A stretch of DNA of 64,000 nt from Plutella xylostella (GCF_932276165.1 NC_064006.1:8446501-8510500), one strand, 5' to 3'. Counted from the first letter of the stretch, positions 37,922 to 48,242 are shown. Numbers and translations: made by a program. The notes: generated by a model from the sequence alone, not told the origin.

Positions 37922-39954
37922 CGCTTAGCTACGCTTTATAACTATCTGATCCCGACTATTCTACACATTGCATCTCGGAATCTCGGGTCTTTTCCTCAAC
38001 AAAGAGGCTATAATTGTTGCACTAAACGGTGTTTGCACAATGTGATACTGATTCATGGCTCCATTATACGAGTAGGTACGCAATTGTTTATTTTATATCA
38101 AGTATATCCACCCAGGTCACATAATTTGTCAATAAACTCAACGCGTTAATGTACTAAGATGAATTTTAAGTATAACACGACTTCTTCTTTAAATGAATCT
38201 AAAGCTTATCTGTTTCAGCTAGAGCCGGATTTATAACGATCGGATTTATCACGAGCAGTTAGTTTTGCGCGTTAAAAAATGTGATCGGAATGCGTAAGTT
38301 CGATATTTGAATAATAAGATTTTAGTTTGTTCCGGGTGTTTAGAGAGTAGGTACAAGAGGAAGGTCCCTGGAAAGAGTTATACGTGTGAGGCGGCCGTGT
38401 GCGTCGGTCTGTGTGCCGCCGCCGCCACCGCCGCCGCCACTTTCTCCCAACAACCTTGATTTCTTGAGTCGCTACGCTTAGTTCACGTGTACATACATAC
38501 ATTAACAACGAAGAAATGACGGCATTTTAAACTTATTCACACTTCAAACTTTTACTTTTTTCGTCACGAATAAACTTTCAAAATGTTGACCGTTTGCAGT
38601 GTCGAAACGCACCACTGCAGCACTGCACAAGGGCCCAGTGCCCGACGGTGCATCGGAATCAAATTAATTATATAAAATGAATGAATGCGGAAACTTGCAT
38701 AATGCTGGTTGCTGGCGGATGCAAGCAGGCGAGCAGAGGAACGTCTGTGCTTATGTAGGCAAAATACAACCTTAACTTTCTGAAAGAAAACTGAAACCAA
38801 ATCGGGTCAACTCACCGACTGTAGACTGATGTCCAAATATCCAAAAACAACAAACTGAAAAGTCACCACTGGCACACACACGGAAAAAAGAAAAGATAAA
38901 ATAGAACGTTGAGGTGTGAATTTGAATATTGGAACACTGGCACTGTATGGCGCGTAATCCGCGCCTAAACCGATCACTTTCTCAGTTGAATCTCGGGATT
39001 TATTCTCGTCAAATACCGCTATTTAGTTAAATGTATCAATCCGGGTTCGCCACGAGCGGTGCCGACAGTGGCTGAACCATCTATGGACTCCGTGGAAATG
39101 GAAGAGTTGTTTACACCTGCCAACTAGCCGATGTGTTGTGCGCCTACCGCCTACCCGATTGTGAGAAAACGCAGTGAGGCAACGGCACTTCCTGGTTGCA
39201 GCCAACGTTTCAACACGGCTGCATTATACCCGCTGTAGCTAGCCAACCTCCTCCGGGCATTCTCGGTGCTCTTTACATCTTTACATGACAGCTGAGGCTG
39301 AAGCGGGTAATGCCTCTGAATGTTATGTACTACCTACATATTACTGTAAGTTTGGCTGTGGTTTGGCTAGTGTCAATTAATCGTTGCACTAGCCAAAGAT
39401 GAACTGAGTAAAAAATAACTACTTAACACCAAAATGCTTTGATACCTACTTACCTATGTAAAAAAAGTATACTTACTTAACTACTTATCTACTTACCTAT
39501 AAATTTCAGGATTTTGAAATACCTAACTAACTAGGTACTTACTTAGTTAACTGGAATAAAAAATTTGAGGATTTTTATAGGAACCTTATTGTTCAGATAA
39601 GTTCATCAATATCAAACATTGAGTATAATACATGTTTGATATGCTAATATTAAACATTGGTCTGGAGACGAAATAGGCAGACGTTCCCCTCCGGCGGGGT
39701 GGTAGGCCAAAAAGGCCCACCGATTTATAAAAACTAGTTGCAGTCTCAATTTTCACTAGACTCAATCTAGTTGGCAAAGCGTTCGTTTCATAGAAAATGA
39801 TTTGTTTACATACTAAAATGACAGCTTCAATTCATAGAATATCCGGATTCCGGATTTGATCACAGATTTGGTCATGGTTTATTGTTATTAGCTGTTTCCT
39901 AGCAACCGGTATATAGATATGTATTAATCGACAAAAAAGGTCATAATGTTGGGA
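37922..39954. other. No gene recognised; CCG-rich patch
   Basis: A (GCC)n patch at 38,415-38,445 and a moderately GC-rich stretch at 38,940-39,240 might be regulatory. No exon can be defended. Confidence 0.3.
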
Positions 39955-40215
39955 AGTGTCCGTAGTCGCTTCGTGGCTTCAGTAATCGTAACTGATCACT
40001 GAGGTTAAGCAACAACTGACACGGTCAGCCATTGGTAGGTACAGCATGAGTTACCGATTTCAAATGGTTCTTTTCTGGACACTTCCGTGCTTTGGACGGG
40101 ACGTTAAGCCGTTGGGTCCTGGTTGCTGCTTCGGCAGCAGTCGTTAAGCCTAGTCAGAGGCCGCCCGAAGGGGCGGCTTGAAAGCATCTGACCGTCGGGT
40201 TGCCCACTTACTCGA
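39955..40215 (+). mobile_element. 5S-rRNA-derived SINE-like element
   Basis: The 5' part CTGATCACTGAGGTTAAGCAAC (about 39,999-40,020) closely resembles the box A region of animal 5S rRNA (CCGATCACCGAAGTTAAGCA), and TTGGTAGGTACAGCATGAGT follows where the box C region would lie. The downstream body contains GGACGTTAAGCCGTTGGGTC and AGGCCGCCCGAAGGGGCGGC. It is too divergent and truncated at the 3' side to be a functional 5S gene, so a SINE3-type element is the best reading. Confidence 0.55.
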
Positions 40216-40227
40216 CAACTTCAGTGC

Positions 40228-40315
40228 ATTGTACTCATTCAAAAACGGCGATACGGCTCGCGACCTATCACGTGAATATAAATGTACAGCGAAAAGCGGG
40301 TGACTTAGTTTATTA
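40228..40315 (+). repeat. Second 'CGATACGGCTCGCGACC' repeat copy
   Basis: ACTCATTCAAAAACGGCGAT, CGGCTCGCGACCTATCACGT and AGCGAAAAGCGGGTGACTTA match 27,068-27,220. It directly follows the 5S-like element and may be part of the same composite repeat. Confidence 0.65.
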
Positions 40316-40923
40316 ATCATTCCTTATTAAATTTAACTTTACCTACCTAATTAATTTGAAATTAGTATTTCTAACCCATGTTCTCGAATTCATCGATAAC
40401 ACTTATCGATAATTGTTACATCCATTGGCAAGAAAAATGAAGACACTGTGTTCATTATTAAATGTCACTTCACGTAACCCTTATTGCTCTGAATTAAAAC
40501 TCATAATGATATGTCCTATGAGACATAATCATGGTAAACGGTAAAATTTCCCCCCGCAAAAATTGGCAGACTTTTTTGTATGAAGAAAGATCGCTATGAC
40601 GCTTCCCGAGGGTACACCCGAGTCCGCGTTGTTCTATGATATCAAAGAACTTATCAATAACTATTATTGCCGATGCCTGCCAGCCTTCTACTGCATAACA
40701 TGTTCCAAAATCTTGTACTTACCAAGTACTAGTTACTCACCTTAACTGCAGTGGCGGACCTGTAGGTAGTTCGCACTCCAGCCCACAGAGTAGGTACACT
40801 AGAGGTCCAGCCGAGCTGGACGGTGCGGCATTTAGAAGATCCTGTGCTTCCACCCTGAGGATAAAAAAGGTTGCTGTTGCTAACTTTGTAAATAAATGTA
40901 AGTAAACTCTGTAAATAAAGAAC

Positions 40924-41500
40924 TTATTATTATTATTATGTTGTGTCTTTACCATCACGGGACCATGGGGTCCCGGGCATTGGAAGGCGTGCATGGGGCC
41001 GAAGCCAACATGTAGAGGCCCGTTTGACAACATTAATCTATATGAAATGTGACACCAACCGACGATTTTCCCTGTGTAAACTATGGAGTAAACCCAAGGA
41101 AAATCCCCGGTTAGTGCTGGACTATTGTAGGATATGGAGAAAACTAATACAGGGTTATGGAAGGGGGTGCTAAATGGACTGGGTAACTGGGACTATGGAA
41201 GGACTATTATTATTATTATGTTGTGTCTTTACCATCTCGGGACCATGGGGTCCCGGGCATTTGGAAGGCGTGCATGGGGCCGAAGCCAACATGTAGAGGC
41301 CCGTTTGACAACATTAATCTATATGAAATGTGACACCAACCGACGATTTTCCCTGTTTAGACTATAGAAGTAAACCCAAGGAAAATCCCCGGTGAGTGCA
41401 GGACTATTGTAGGATATAGAGAAAACGAATACAGGGTTATGGAATGGGGTGCTAAATGGGCAGGGTATCTGGGACTATGGAAGGACTATGGCCCCTGCCT
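40924..41500 (+). repeat. Two 280-bp tandem repeat units bounded by (TTA)n
   Basis: The unit TTGTGTCTTTACCAT, then GGGACCATGGGGTCCCGGGC through GGACTATGGAAGGACTA occurs at about 40,941-41,220 and again from 41,221, at about 95% visual identity. (TTA)n lies before each unit. Each unit includes the palindrome-like GGGACCATGGGGTCCC. Its frames are open in part but differ between copies, so I do not call a gene. Confidence 0.8.
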
Positions 41501-41937
41501 GGACCTATATGTTTCACATACGGATAAAAAGGCAGGGGGTGACTCGCACACACATTAAATGGGCCCCCCAAAACAGTCGCTAGCACATTACAGTGACGTA
41601 GCAACAAGGGGGCAACATGGCATGAGGTGCTGAGGGTGGAGAGGTATACCAAGGCTCTCAGAGCAATCGCGGATGCCGGTCAAGACCCCTACAAGCACTT
41701 ACTGGATATACTTCCTTCCTCCGAGCATTTCTGCTCTAGCGGTACACCACTCAAGCCAGCCAATGAAGGCAAGCAAGAGGTGGGAGATCCTGTTCCTCGT
41801 CAGTGTTCACTCTGGACAACCAATAAAGGCAAGCCAGAGATGAGGAACAGGGGTTCTCCCCGGCATCGGGTGGGTGGGGTCGCTAATGCCCAACAGCTCG
41901 CCACAAGCTGCCCTGCCTTATTATTATTATTATTATT
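41500..41937 (+). repeat. GC-richer repeat body with (TTA)n tail
   Basis: The region runs through GTATACCAAGGCTCTCAGAG and GGCATCGGGTGGGTGGGGTC and ends in (TTA)n at 41,918-41,936. It contains two related CAATxAAGGCAAGC segments (41,761 and 41,820). With the two preceding units it may form the 3' end of one retroelement. No protein family is recognised. Confidence 0.45.
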
Positions 41938-42064
41938 TGTCGGTAACGGAGCAAGACGCGCATCGAGCACATCAAGATGTGACAAAAGCTTTGCATCGCG
42001 CTCACTCATATCGCGCGGCCCCGAGAGCGAAATCGACGGGGAATAACTTCCGTCACGTAGTAAT

Positions 42065-42552
42065 TAGGGCATGCAATACCGCAATACCGGTATTCGTAAT
42101 ACCGGTATTAGGGACAAAATTCACGCTTTTTTCAATACCGGTATTGAAAGTTAATACCGGTATTGAAGTAATACCGGAATCGAACTTTTTTAGGCTATAA
42201 TAAAGCGATTAAGATATAGTATTCCTATGTACTGTGAAAGCGCACTTGTTTCCAACCGTTTCATGCAGTTTTCGGCCGTTTGATATCTTCTGTTGTCCAT
42301 GCGTAAACGGACACTGGATGTAAAAATAATAATTTATTGTAAAATTTAAACTCAATTCTCGTAAAAACATATTACAAAATACTGAATTTCATTGCTTTTT
42401 CTCGTTTTATTTTGACCTATACGACCTTTAATCACAATGCCATTTATTACAAGGAAATCTAATACCGGTATTAATACCGGGATCCCGGTATTGAGTTGCA
42501 ATACCGGAACTCAATACCGGTATTGAAAATAGTTCCGGTATTGCATGCCCTA
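42065..42552. mobile_element. hAT-type MITE with palindromic ATACCGGTAT arrays
   Basis: The ends TAGGGCATGCAATACCG and its inverse CGGTATTGCATGCCCTA are flanked by an exact 8-bp duplication GTAGTAAT (42,057-42,064 and 42,553-42,560), the size made by hAT transposases. Inside both ends lie six exact copies of the 12-bp palindrome AATACCGGTATT, four on the left and two on the right, plus several half or degenerate copies. The centre is AT-rich and non-coding. Confidence 0.8.
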
Positions 42553-42953
42553 GTAGTAATGTGCGCGTCTTGCGCCCGTGCTAGCCCTTCAGGAGTCACC
42601 CCTTCTTTTCTATGACTTGGAAATTCGCCAAACCATATTTGCTTCTCCATATAAATTTTGATAGTCACGTGACCTTCTCGTTAGGGAAGTATTATTACTT
42701 GCACGTGACTTTTTACTATAGAGAAGTAAATTTTTTTCGCGTTTTTCAAAAGTTGTTCAGAATGATAAGATTTTGCTTTAAAACAAAACGCAAAGAACAT
42801 TGACAACAGCTGTCAGCCTGTGCTGTCACTGTCAAGTCAAGTCAACAAAACTGTCAAATTGAGAAGAGAAAGTAGGGTTATGTTTTGTAAATTTAACTTT
42901 ATTTCTAATAGATTTCGGAATATTGAAACCTTATAAAAGGCGCAATTAAGACA

Positions 42954-43454
42954 ATGGCGCTCTTAAAAACTATTTTGACTCGTCACTTTCGTAAGTTTCC
43001 CCATTCATCGTAAAACATTTATTAAACCATGAATTAAATACATAACCAATAATAATGAACTTGTATTCTTCTTACAGTGTACACTCCACGCATCGTGCCT
43101 ACGATCACGCGCTTCACTTCAACCGAGTCCACTGCAGTGGCCGATGAGGACGCCCCGGTCGACATGCAGAACCCATTCAAGAAAGAACAGCGCCAGTGCA
43201 TCCTGTGTCAACTGAAGATTACACCTGACTACAAGAACTACAGACTCCTCTCTCAGTTCCAGAGCCCCTACTCGGGGAGGATCTACGGCAGACACATCAC
43301 CGGCCTGTGCAAGACTAAACAGCTGCAAGTTGAAGCTGAAATCAGAAAAGCACAGAACTGTGCGTACATGCCCTACTTCTATAAGGACAAGACATTCTTG
43401 AAGGACCCCAAGTTATTTGACCCGGAGAATCCTATTCGGTCACACAGATTTTAA
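42954..43454 (+). CDS. mRpS18C: Mitochondrial ribosomal protein S18C (bS18m)
   Basis: Two exons, 42,954-42,990 and 43,078-43,454, give a 137-residue protein. The junction is GT-AG with phase 1 and the first exon encodes MALLKTILTRHF, a basic presequence suited to mitochondrial import. The core has the S18 signature: NPFKKEQRQCILC, YKNYRLLSQFQSPYSGRIYG and RHITGLCKTKQ, then MPYFYKDKTFLKDPKLFDP. Length is close to the usual metazoan S18C size (about 140). The product binds 16S-like mt-rRNA in the small mitoribosomal subunit; the CxxC and later Cys are typical of this paralogue. AATAAA lies at 43,474. It converges on the Sfr1-like gene, with only about 135 bp between stop codons. The start was chosen because the open frame alone would begin inside intron 1. 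Confidence 0.93.
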
Positions 43455-43473
43455 TTTCTTATGTTTAATAGTC

Positions 43474-43479
43474 AATAAA
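43474..43479 (+). terminator. Polyadenylation signal of mRpS18C
   Basis: AATAAA lies 20 bases after the stop codon. Confidence 0.6.
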
Positions 43480-43589
43480 ATTTTAATGTAGAGTGTAATA
43501 ATAATAAAAATATTCAAAATATATCTCTTATTTAATTAAATCAAAATGCATAACTTAAATGTTAATTATTACACTGCTAGTGGTGAAAA

Positions 43590-45140
43590 TTATAAAATTC
43601 TATCAAGAATAATGTTGGCATCATCTGGACTAGTGAAGCAGTCATTATCTGAATCATAGCCAACCAGGGCAGATGGTATTTTTAACATTTGCAGTATCTC
43701 GGAGTAGTCCATGTATTGTTTCTCCGGGAACTTAGACTTCATCAGGTCCATGAGCTCTGCCAGGGCATCTTGGCACCCTTTCTTCCATTTCTTTATTAAA
43801 TTTCTTAGATCTTCTGTTTCATTGGTCATGGCTTTAGCTAAAATTAAGTTTTTCTTCATTTCAATTTTAGCTTTTAGGTCATCAATGTCTTTTTGTGTGA
43901 CAGACCCTGTTGACTTTGCTTTCTGGGGCTTAATCACTTTATCATAAGATTTCCTTATTAGGATAGTTCTTTTACTGCTAAAATCAAAGTCATCATCATC
44001 ATCAAATGACATTTGTGATATTGGTTTATTCACAACAATTTTCTTTGGTATACTTTTATCTTTGTGTTTATGACTCAAATTTGTTTTAGCAGGTGTTTTC
44101 AAGTCTGAAATAGAAGTGCTCTTATCTTCTAATTTCTTAAGTTTATTTGGTCTCTTTTCAGTATCAGTAAAGTCATCTTCATCATCATCTAAAGCTAGCT
44201 GTCTTGGACGCTTTTTCATTTCAACATCTATGTTTTCAACACTTGCTTTCTTAGTAATAGTGCTCAGAGGTGCTTCATCTGAATCTGAGTCAAATAAAGC
44301 TTGTGACACAAGGTTTGGTTTATTTTTTTCTTCAAATATTTTTTTTTCTGTCTTGTCACAGCTATTATCTTTTTTTGTAATAGCATTCTTATTTATTTTT
44401 CTCTGTATAACTACAATGCACTCCTTAGTTAGGTTATTAGGGCTGTTTTCTTTTACTGAATATGAATAATCTTTTTCAGGAGATGGTATCAAAGTATTTT
44501 CTTCGTTTTTATTGTCCAATTCCGAAACCTTTTCATTTTCTTTCAAGTCTTTAGGTGTTACATCAATCTTTGGAGATTTGGGCTTCTTCATGCTCTTAGA
44601 TTTACTTTTAACTGGCTTAGAGATAGTCTTCTCATCTTTATTCATATTAGTATCTTTATTCTCTAATATATTGTCTGCAACATTAGTACAAGGTCTTGAA
44701 ATATCTTTTGGGCACTCATCTATTGAATCTAAAGACATTAAACATTTTGATTTTGACTTGCGAACACTATGCACAGATCTAAGAGGTGTTGTGACTATAT
44801 CTTCATTGGCCGATGCTCTGTTCAGCACTGCGTCTTCGTTTTCTTTGCTCAGCTCGTCATGATTGGATGCAAACTGTTCACCACCACGGTTTTCCTCTTC
44901 TTTGGAGTTTGGTGTTAGTTTTATAGGATGTAGCGTTGTTTTTGTTCTATCAGAGCCCTCTCTTGGTGAGTTAGCGCTGGCTAAAGGAGACACAAAAGGT
45001 GAAGGTCCAGATTTTCTCCATTTCTTTGAGAGGCCAACTCGTCTGCATGGAGTTAGATGAGATTTGCTGATGCCGCCGGGTGTCTTAGGAGAATCATGTC
45101 GCGAGTTACTCCCGGGTTTCACAGAAGACACGTTGCTCAT
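43590..45140 (-). CDS. Sfr1/Mei5-like recombination mediator
   Basis: An uninterrupted 516-residue frame. Residues about 418-516 resemble the C-terminal core of Sfr1 (Mei5): a coiled-coil DDLKAKIEMKKNLILAKAM, then LRNLIKKWKKGCQDALAEL (family pattern L-LI-KW--C-Q--L-EL), then a short helix and ALVGYDSDNDCF (pattern L--Y----D-F). In yeast and mammals this region pairs with Swi5 and the complex stimulates Rad51/Dmc1 filaments in homologous recombination. The N-terminus carries HLTPCRRVGLSKKWRKSGPS and SPFVSPL, a conserved-looking basic motif of unknown role. Residues about 55-415 are a low-complexity, charged Lys/Ser/Asp linker expected to be disordered, with acidic blocks ALDDDEDDFTDTEKRP and SFDDDDDFDFSSKR. 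The gene is single-exon and head-to-head with SdhB. The family call rests on the C-terminal pattern only. Confidence 0.7.
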   Translation of the reverse strand: MSNVSSVKPGSNSRHDSPKTPGGISKSHLTPCRRVGLSKKWRKSGPSPFVSPLASANSPREGSDRTKTTLHPIKLTPNSKEEENRGGEQFASNHDELSKENEDAVLNRASANEDIVTTPLRSVHSVRKSKSKCLMSLDSIDECPKDISRPCTNVADNILENKDTNMNKDEKTISKPVKSKSKSMKKPKSPKIDVTPKDLKENEKVSELDNKNEENTLIPSPEKDYSYSVKENSPNNLTKECIVVIQRKINKNAITKKDNSCDKTEKKIFEEKNKPNLVSQALFDSDSDEAPLSTITKKASVENIDVEMKKRPRQLALDDDEDDFTDTEKRPNKLKKLEDKSTSISDLKTPAKTNLSHKHKDKSIPKKIVVNKPISQMSFDDDDDFDFSSKRTILIRKSYDKVIKPQKAKSTGSVTQKDIDDLKAKIEMKKNLILAKAMTNETEDLRNLIKKWKKGCQDALAELMDLMKSKFPEKQYMDYSEILQMLKIPSALVGYDSDNDCFTSPDDANIILDRIL

Positions 45141-45268
45141 GGCTGGAGTGCTGGAATAGTGTCTTATTTGTTTGTTTTTATCTAGTCTTTATTTACATTT
45201 TGTGACAACCGCAATCCTTGTGTTTTTGTGAAGTTGTTGTCAAAAATGACATCAAATGATCAACTTTT

Positions 45269-45277
45269 TTTCCCGCC
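45269..45277. promoter_or_regulatory. E2F-like site upstream of the Sfr1-like gene
   Basis: TTTCCCGCC matches the E2F/DP consensus TTTSSCGC. It lies 129 bases upstream of the Sfr1-like ATG and about 450 bases upstream of SdhB, in their shared 588-bp intergenic region. S-phase expression of a recombination gene would fit, but one short site is weak evidence. Confidence 0.35.
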
Positions 45278-45728
45278 ATTTGTGATTTATCTCAAACCTC
45301 AGAATAATAATAATAAAATTTAAAAAATCTCACTTCGGATGAAACAAAGTTTAGCGCACGTTTCAAAGTAATTTTGAGTTTTTTAACACTTTTTGGATTT
45401 CTTGAGTGTGAAAGTGAAGCGTTTTATTTTGAGACTTTAAAGCTCAGAATAATAACCTCATTGTTATCTTCCGATCAACGGTATACGGTCGTTTCTACGC
45501 AACACGAAGTAGACGTCCTTGACAAAGTTGACAAACTGTCACTGTCATTTCCAATCGAAAAAAAATCGCCCAAAAATATTTGGTGCGATTACGAACACAA
45601 TATTGTGTAATATTCCGTAAGCAGAGATTTAACGAGTAAGAGACGTGACCAGTACTTCGCACGCGTGGTCTTTTAGAATATAAGCTAGAAGTGTTATCTA
45701 CGAAACCGATCCGAAAAAACATTACATA

Positions 45729-46580
45729 ATGCCGCTGCTGAGGCTGACGACGGGCACCTTCGGGCAGCTGCGCTCGCTGGCCACGTCCGCCGCGCTCGCC
45801 AAGCGCGTCAAGACCTTCTCCGTGTATCGTTGGAACCCCGACGAGCCCGACAAGAAGCCCACCATGCAGAACTACGAGGTGGACCTGGACGAGTGCGCGC
45901 CTATGGTGCTGGACGCGCTGCTGAAGATCAAGAACGAGGTGGACCCCACGCTGACGTTCCGGCGCTCGTGCCGCGAGGGCGTGTGCGGCTCCTGCGCCAT
46001 GAACATCGACGGCGTCAACACGCTGGCCTGCATCAGCCACATCGACACGGATGTCAACAAGCCCTCCAAGATCTACCCGCTGCCGCACATGTACGTGGTC
46101 AAGGACCTGGTGCCGGACCTCACCAACTTCTACCGCCAGTACCAGTCCATCGAGCCGTGGCTGCAGCGCGACAAGGAGGCGGCCAAGGGCAAGGAGGTGC
46201 AGCTGCTGCAGGACGTGAAGGACCGCGAGAAGCTGGACGGGCTCTATGAGTGCGTGTTCTGCGCCTGCTGCTCCACCAGCTGCCCCTCCTACTGGTGGAA
46301 CGGGGACAAGTACCTTGGCCCCGCCGTGCTCATGCAGGCGTACCGCTGGATCATTGACTCGCGTGATGACGCCACGGCCAAGCGCCTCGACCGCCTCAAG
46401 GACACCTACTCCGTGTACCGCTGCCACACCATCATGAACTGCACCAGGACCTGCCCCAAGGGACTCAACCCCGGCCGCGCCATCGCACAGATCAAGACTC
46501 TGCTCTCAGGTATTGTAAAGAAAGAGACTCCCATCCTGGACCCGGCAGGCCTGGAGAAGCAGCAGGCAGCTAACCACTAA
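45729..46580 (+). CDS. SdhB: Succinate dehydrogenase iron-sulfur subunit, mitochondrial
   Basis: A 283-residue single-exon frame. It carries electrons from the FAD of SdhA to ubiquinone in complex II (TCA cycle and respiratory chain, inner mitochondrial membrane). The N-terminus (about 1-28) is basic and lacks acidic residues, as in an import presequence. The [2Fe-2S] ligands are C81, C86, C89 and C101 in SCREGVCGSCAMNIDG. The [4Fe-4S] ligands are C175, C178, C181 and C242, and the [3Fe-4S] ligands are C185, C232 and C238; their spacing equals that of the bacterial enzyme. W189 and W190 follow in SCPSYWW, near the quinone site. Third codon positions are almost all G or C up to about 46,490. 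All ligands are intact, so it looks functional although it has no intron. Confidence 0.97.
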   Translation: MPLLRLTTGTFGQLRSLATSAALAKRVKTFSVYRWNPDEPDKKPTMQNYEVDLDECAPMVLDALLKIKNEVDPTLTFRRSCREGVCGSCAMNIDGVNTLACISHIDTDVNKPSKIYPLPHMYVVKDLVPDLTNFYRQYQSIEPWLQRDKEAAKGKEVQLLQDVKDREKLDGLYECVFCACCSTSCPSYWWNGDKYLGPAVLMQAYRWIIDSRDDATAKRLDRLKDTYSVYRCHTIMNCTRTCPKGLNPGRAIAQIKTLLSGIVKKETPILDPAGLEKQQAANH

Positions 46581-48242
46581 TGTAATGACTATTTAATGAA
46601 GGATCTAGGCAATGTCTTTAGATTAAAGGCTGAAAAGTACTTAATAAGCACCAACACAGTTTTGTGACTCACATCTTGTAAATTACAGACAGGTTTAAGC
46701 AAGGTTTGTGCTCTAATCTTAACTAATGTCATTTTAAACCTGAAATAGTTGACAATATATTGAAAACTCTTTTGAATTATGAACTTTGCAACTTTTATAC
46801 CCACTTCATAGATATTTTTATTGGCCTTTCTTTCTAAAGACTATACAGGAGTATAATAAGGAAAGTATTACTTCATGACTATTGCAGAAGTCTAATTTTA
46901 AGTATTTTGTGAAAACATACATTAGTAAGTTATTTTGCAGTTTTATTATCATGCGGTGTATTTATTCTTCATCCTGTAAAGTGTAACATTCAGCATTTTT
47001 AGTTAAATGGATTATTCTCGTAATGAACTTGGCTTGTAATTTGTTTTATAATTAAACATTTTATTTCTTTACTAATAGTCTTTTAATTATTCTATTGTTG
47101 TATGATCTATTTATTAATGGTCTTAATGTGGGAGTTGCCTAATGTCCATGCCTACAAGCTTTGATAAATAATGAATATTGATATTGTTCTATCCAATTGT
47201 TTATCTTAGCATACAAGTTATACAATGCTAGTGCGCCTGCAGCTTAGTCAAAGTGTTATGCAACAATCTACCTACACCATCATAAATTCGCTAGCTTGTC
47301 TGCGTAAACTCTCAGTGCAGGTTCCACATAATGGCATTTTATGTAGGTTCTGTTATTATGCCTAAATATTCTGAAAGAGTAAAATGCAATTGTCATTAGG
47401 TGGAATATAATTTATTTCTCTATTTTATACAATCGACTACATTATATTATGTAAGTATTTTATAAATCTCAACACAAATTCAAATACTTTCAAACTTAAA
47501 TTATAACTACACAACACTTTATATTAATAGAAGAATCTCTTAAATCTTAAGAAGGTGAACGAAATATCCTAGATAGGATAAAGTTTTACAGTAGTTAATC
47601 ATTCAAATCATAACAGCTCCAAGACTGATTGTATGTTACCAAGAACAATGATAGTGGATTCTCACTGGCAATAACAAGTTAGGTATTTTCAACATCACTG
47701 TAGTCCATTCATTACTTTGTTGATAAATTCTTGAAGTTTTTAGGACATTTACTTATTTGTCATCATTATCCACTGCTGGACACAACCCTCGTGAATAAAG
47801 CATCAAATGCTGTATGACCCACACTTTCGAATGATGTACCGACAGGATTCCATGGTTATAGACGTCTTCATGCTTTGAGGAATAACCAAGGACAATATTA
47901 TTTCCTATTCAATTCCCTCCTATACTTACGTGTTACGTGCCTTACAAGGACGGTTACAATCATGTTACAATACGCTCAAACTCTCAACTATCTAATCTTC
48001 ACCCTTTATCCGAATTTACAAATCATATTAAATATTCAAAATACAGAGGTAGTACAGCTGTGAAGTGCGCCATTTCACCACCAAGTATCTCTTCACTCAT
48101 TTCCAAACCCGACTATTATTTCTATCCTCATGACTCATGACAAATGTATGCACACTAGAGCGCAGCACTGTGCCGTCTGGCTCGCGGCCAATCAACGTCC
48201 CGACATCCTTCGAAATTCTAAGAACAAGATGGCGGCCGCGGC
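46581..48242. other. Intergenic, SdhB 3' side to BOD1L-like 3' end
   Basis: AT-rich 3' flank of two converging genes. Around 47,760 CATTATCCACTGCTGGACAC is an inverted RTE-type repeat end. No exon is supported. Confidence 0.45.

Noticed and set aside
39990..40060. A functional 5S rRNA gene
   Set aside because: Only the middle of the gene is similar. Both ends diverge and unrelated repeat sequence follows.
40943..42046. Genes in the overlapping frames of the 280-bp repeats
   Set aside because: Frames differ between the two copies, and there is no domain or splice context.
45830..46249. 139-codon plus frame inside SdhB
   Set aside because: Wrong frame over SdhB; Arg/His/Gly-rich translation of GC-rich codons.
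45495..46427. 310-codon minus-strand frame
   Set aside because: It is antisense to SdhB. High GC3 removes stop codons on the other strand, and the sequence is Val/Leu/Gly/His-rich noise.
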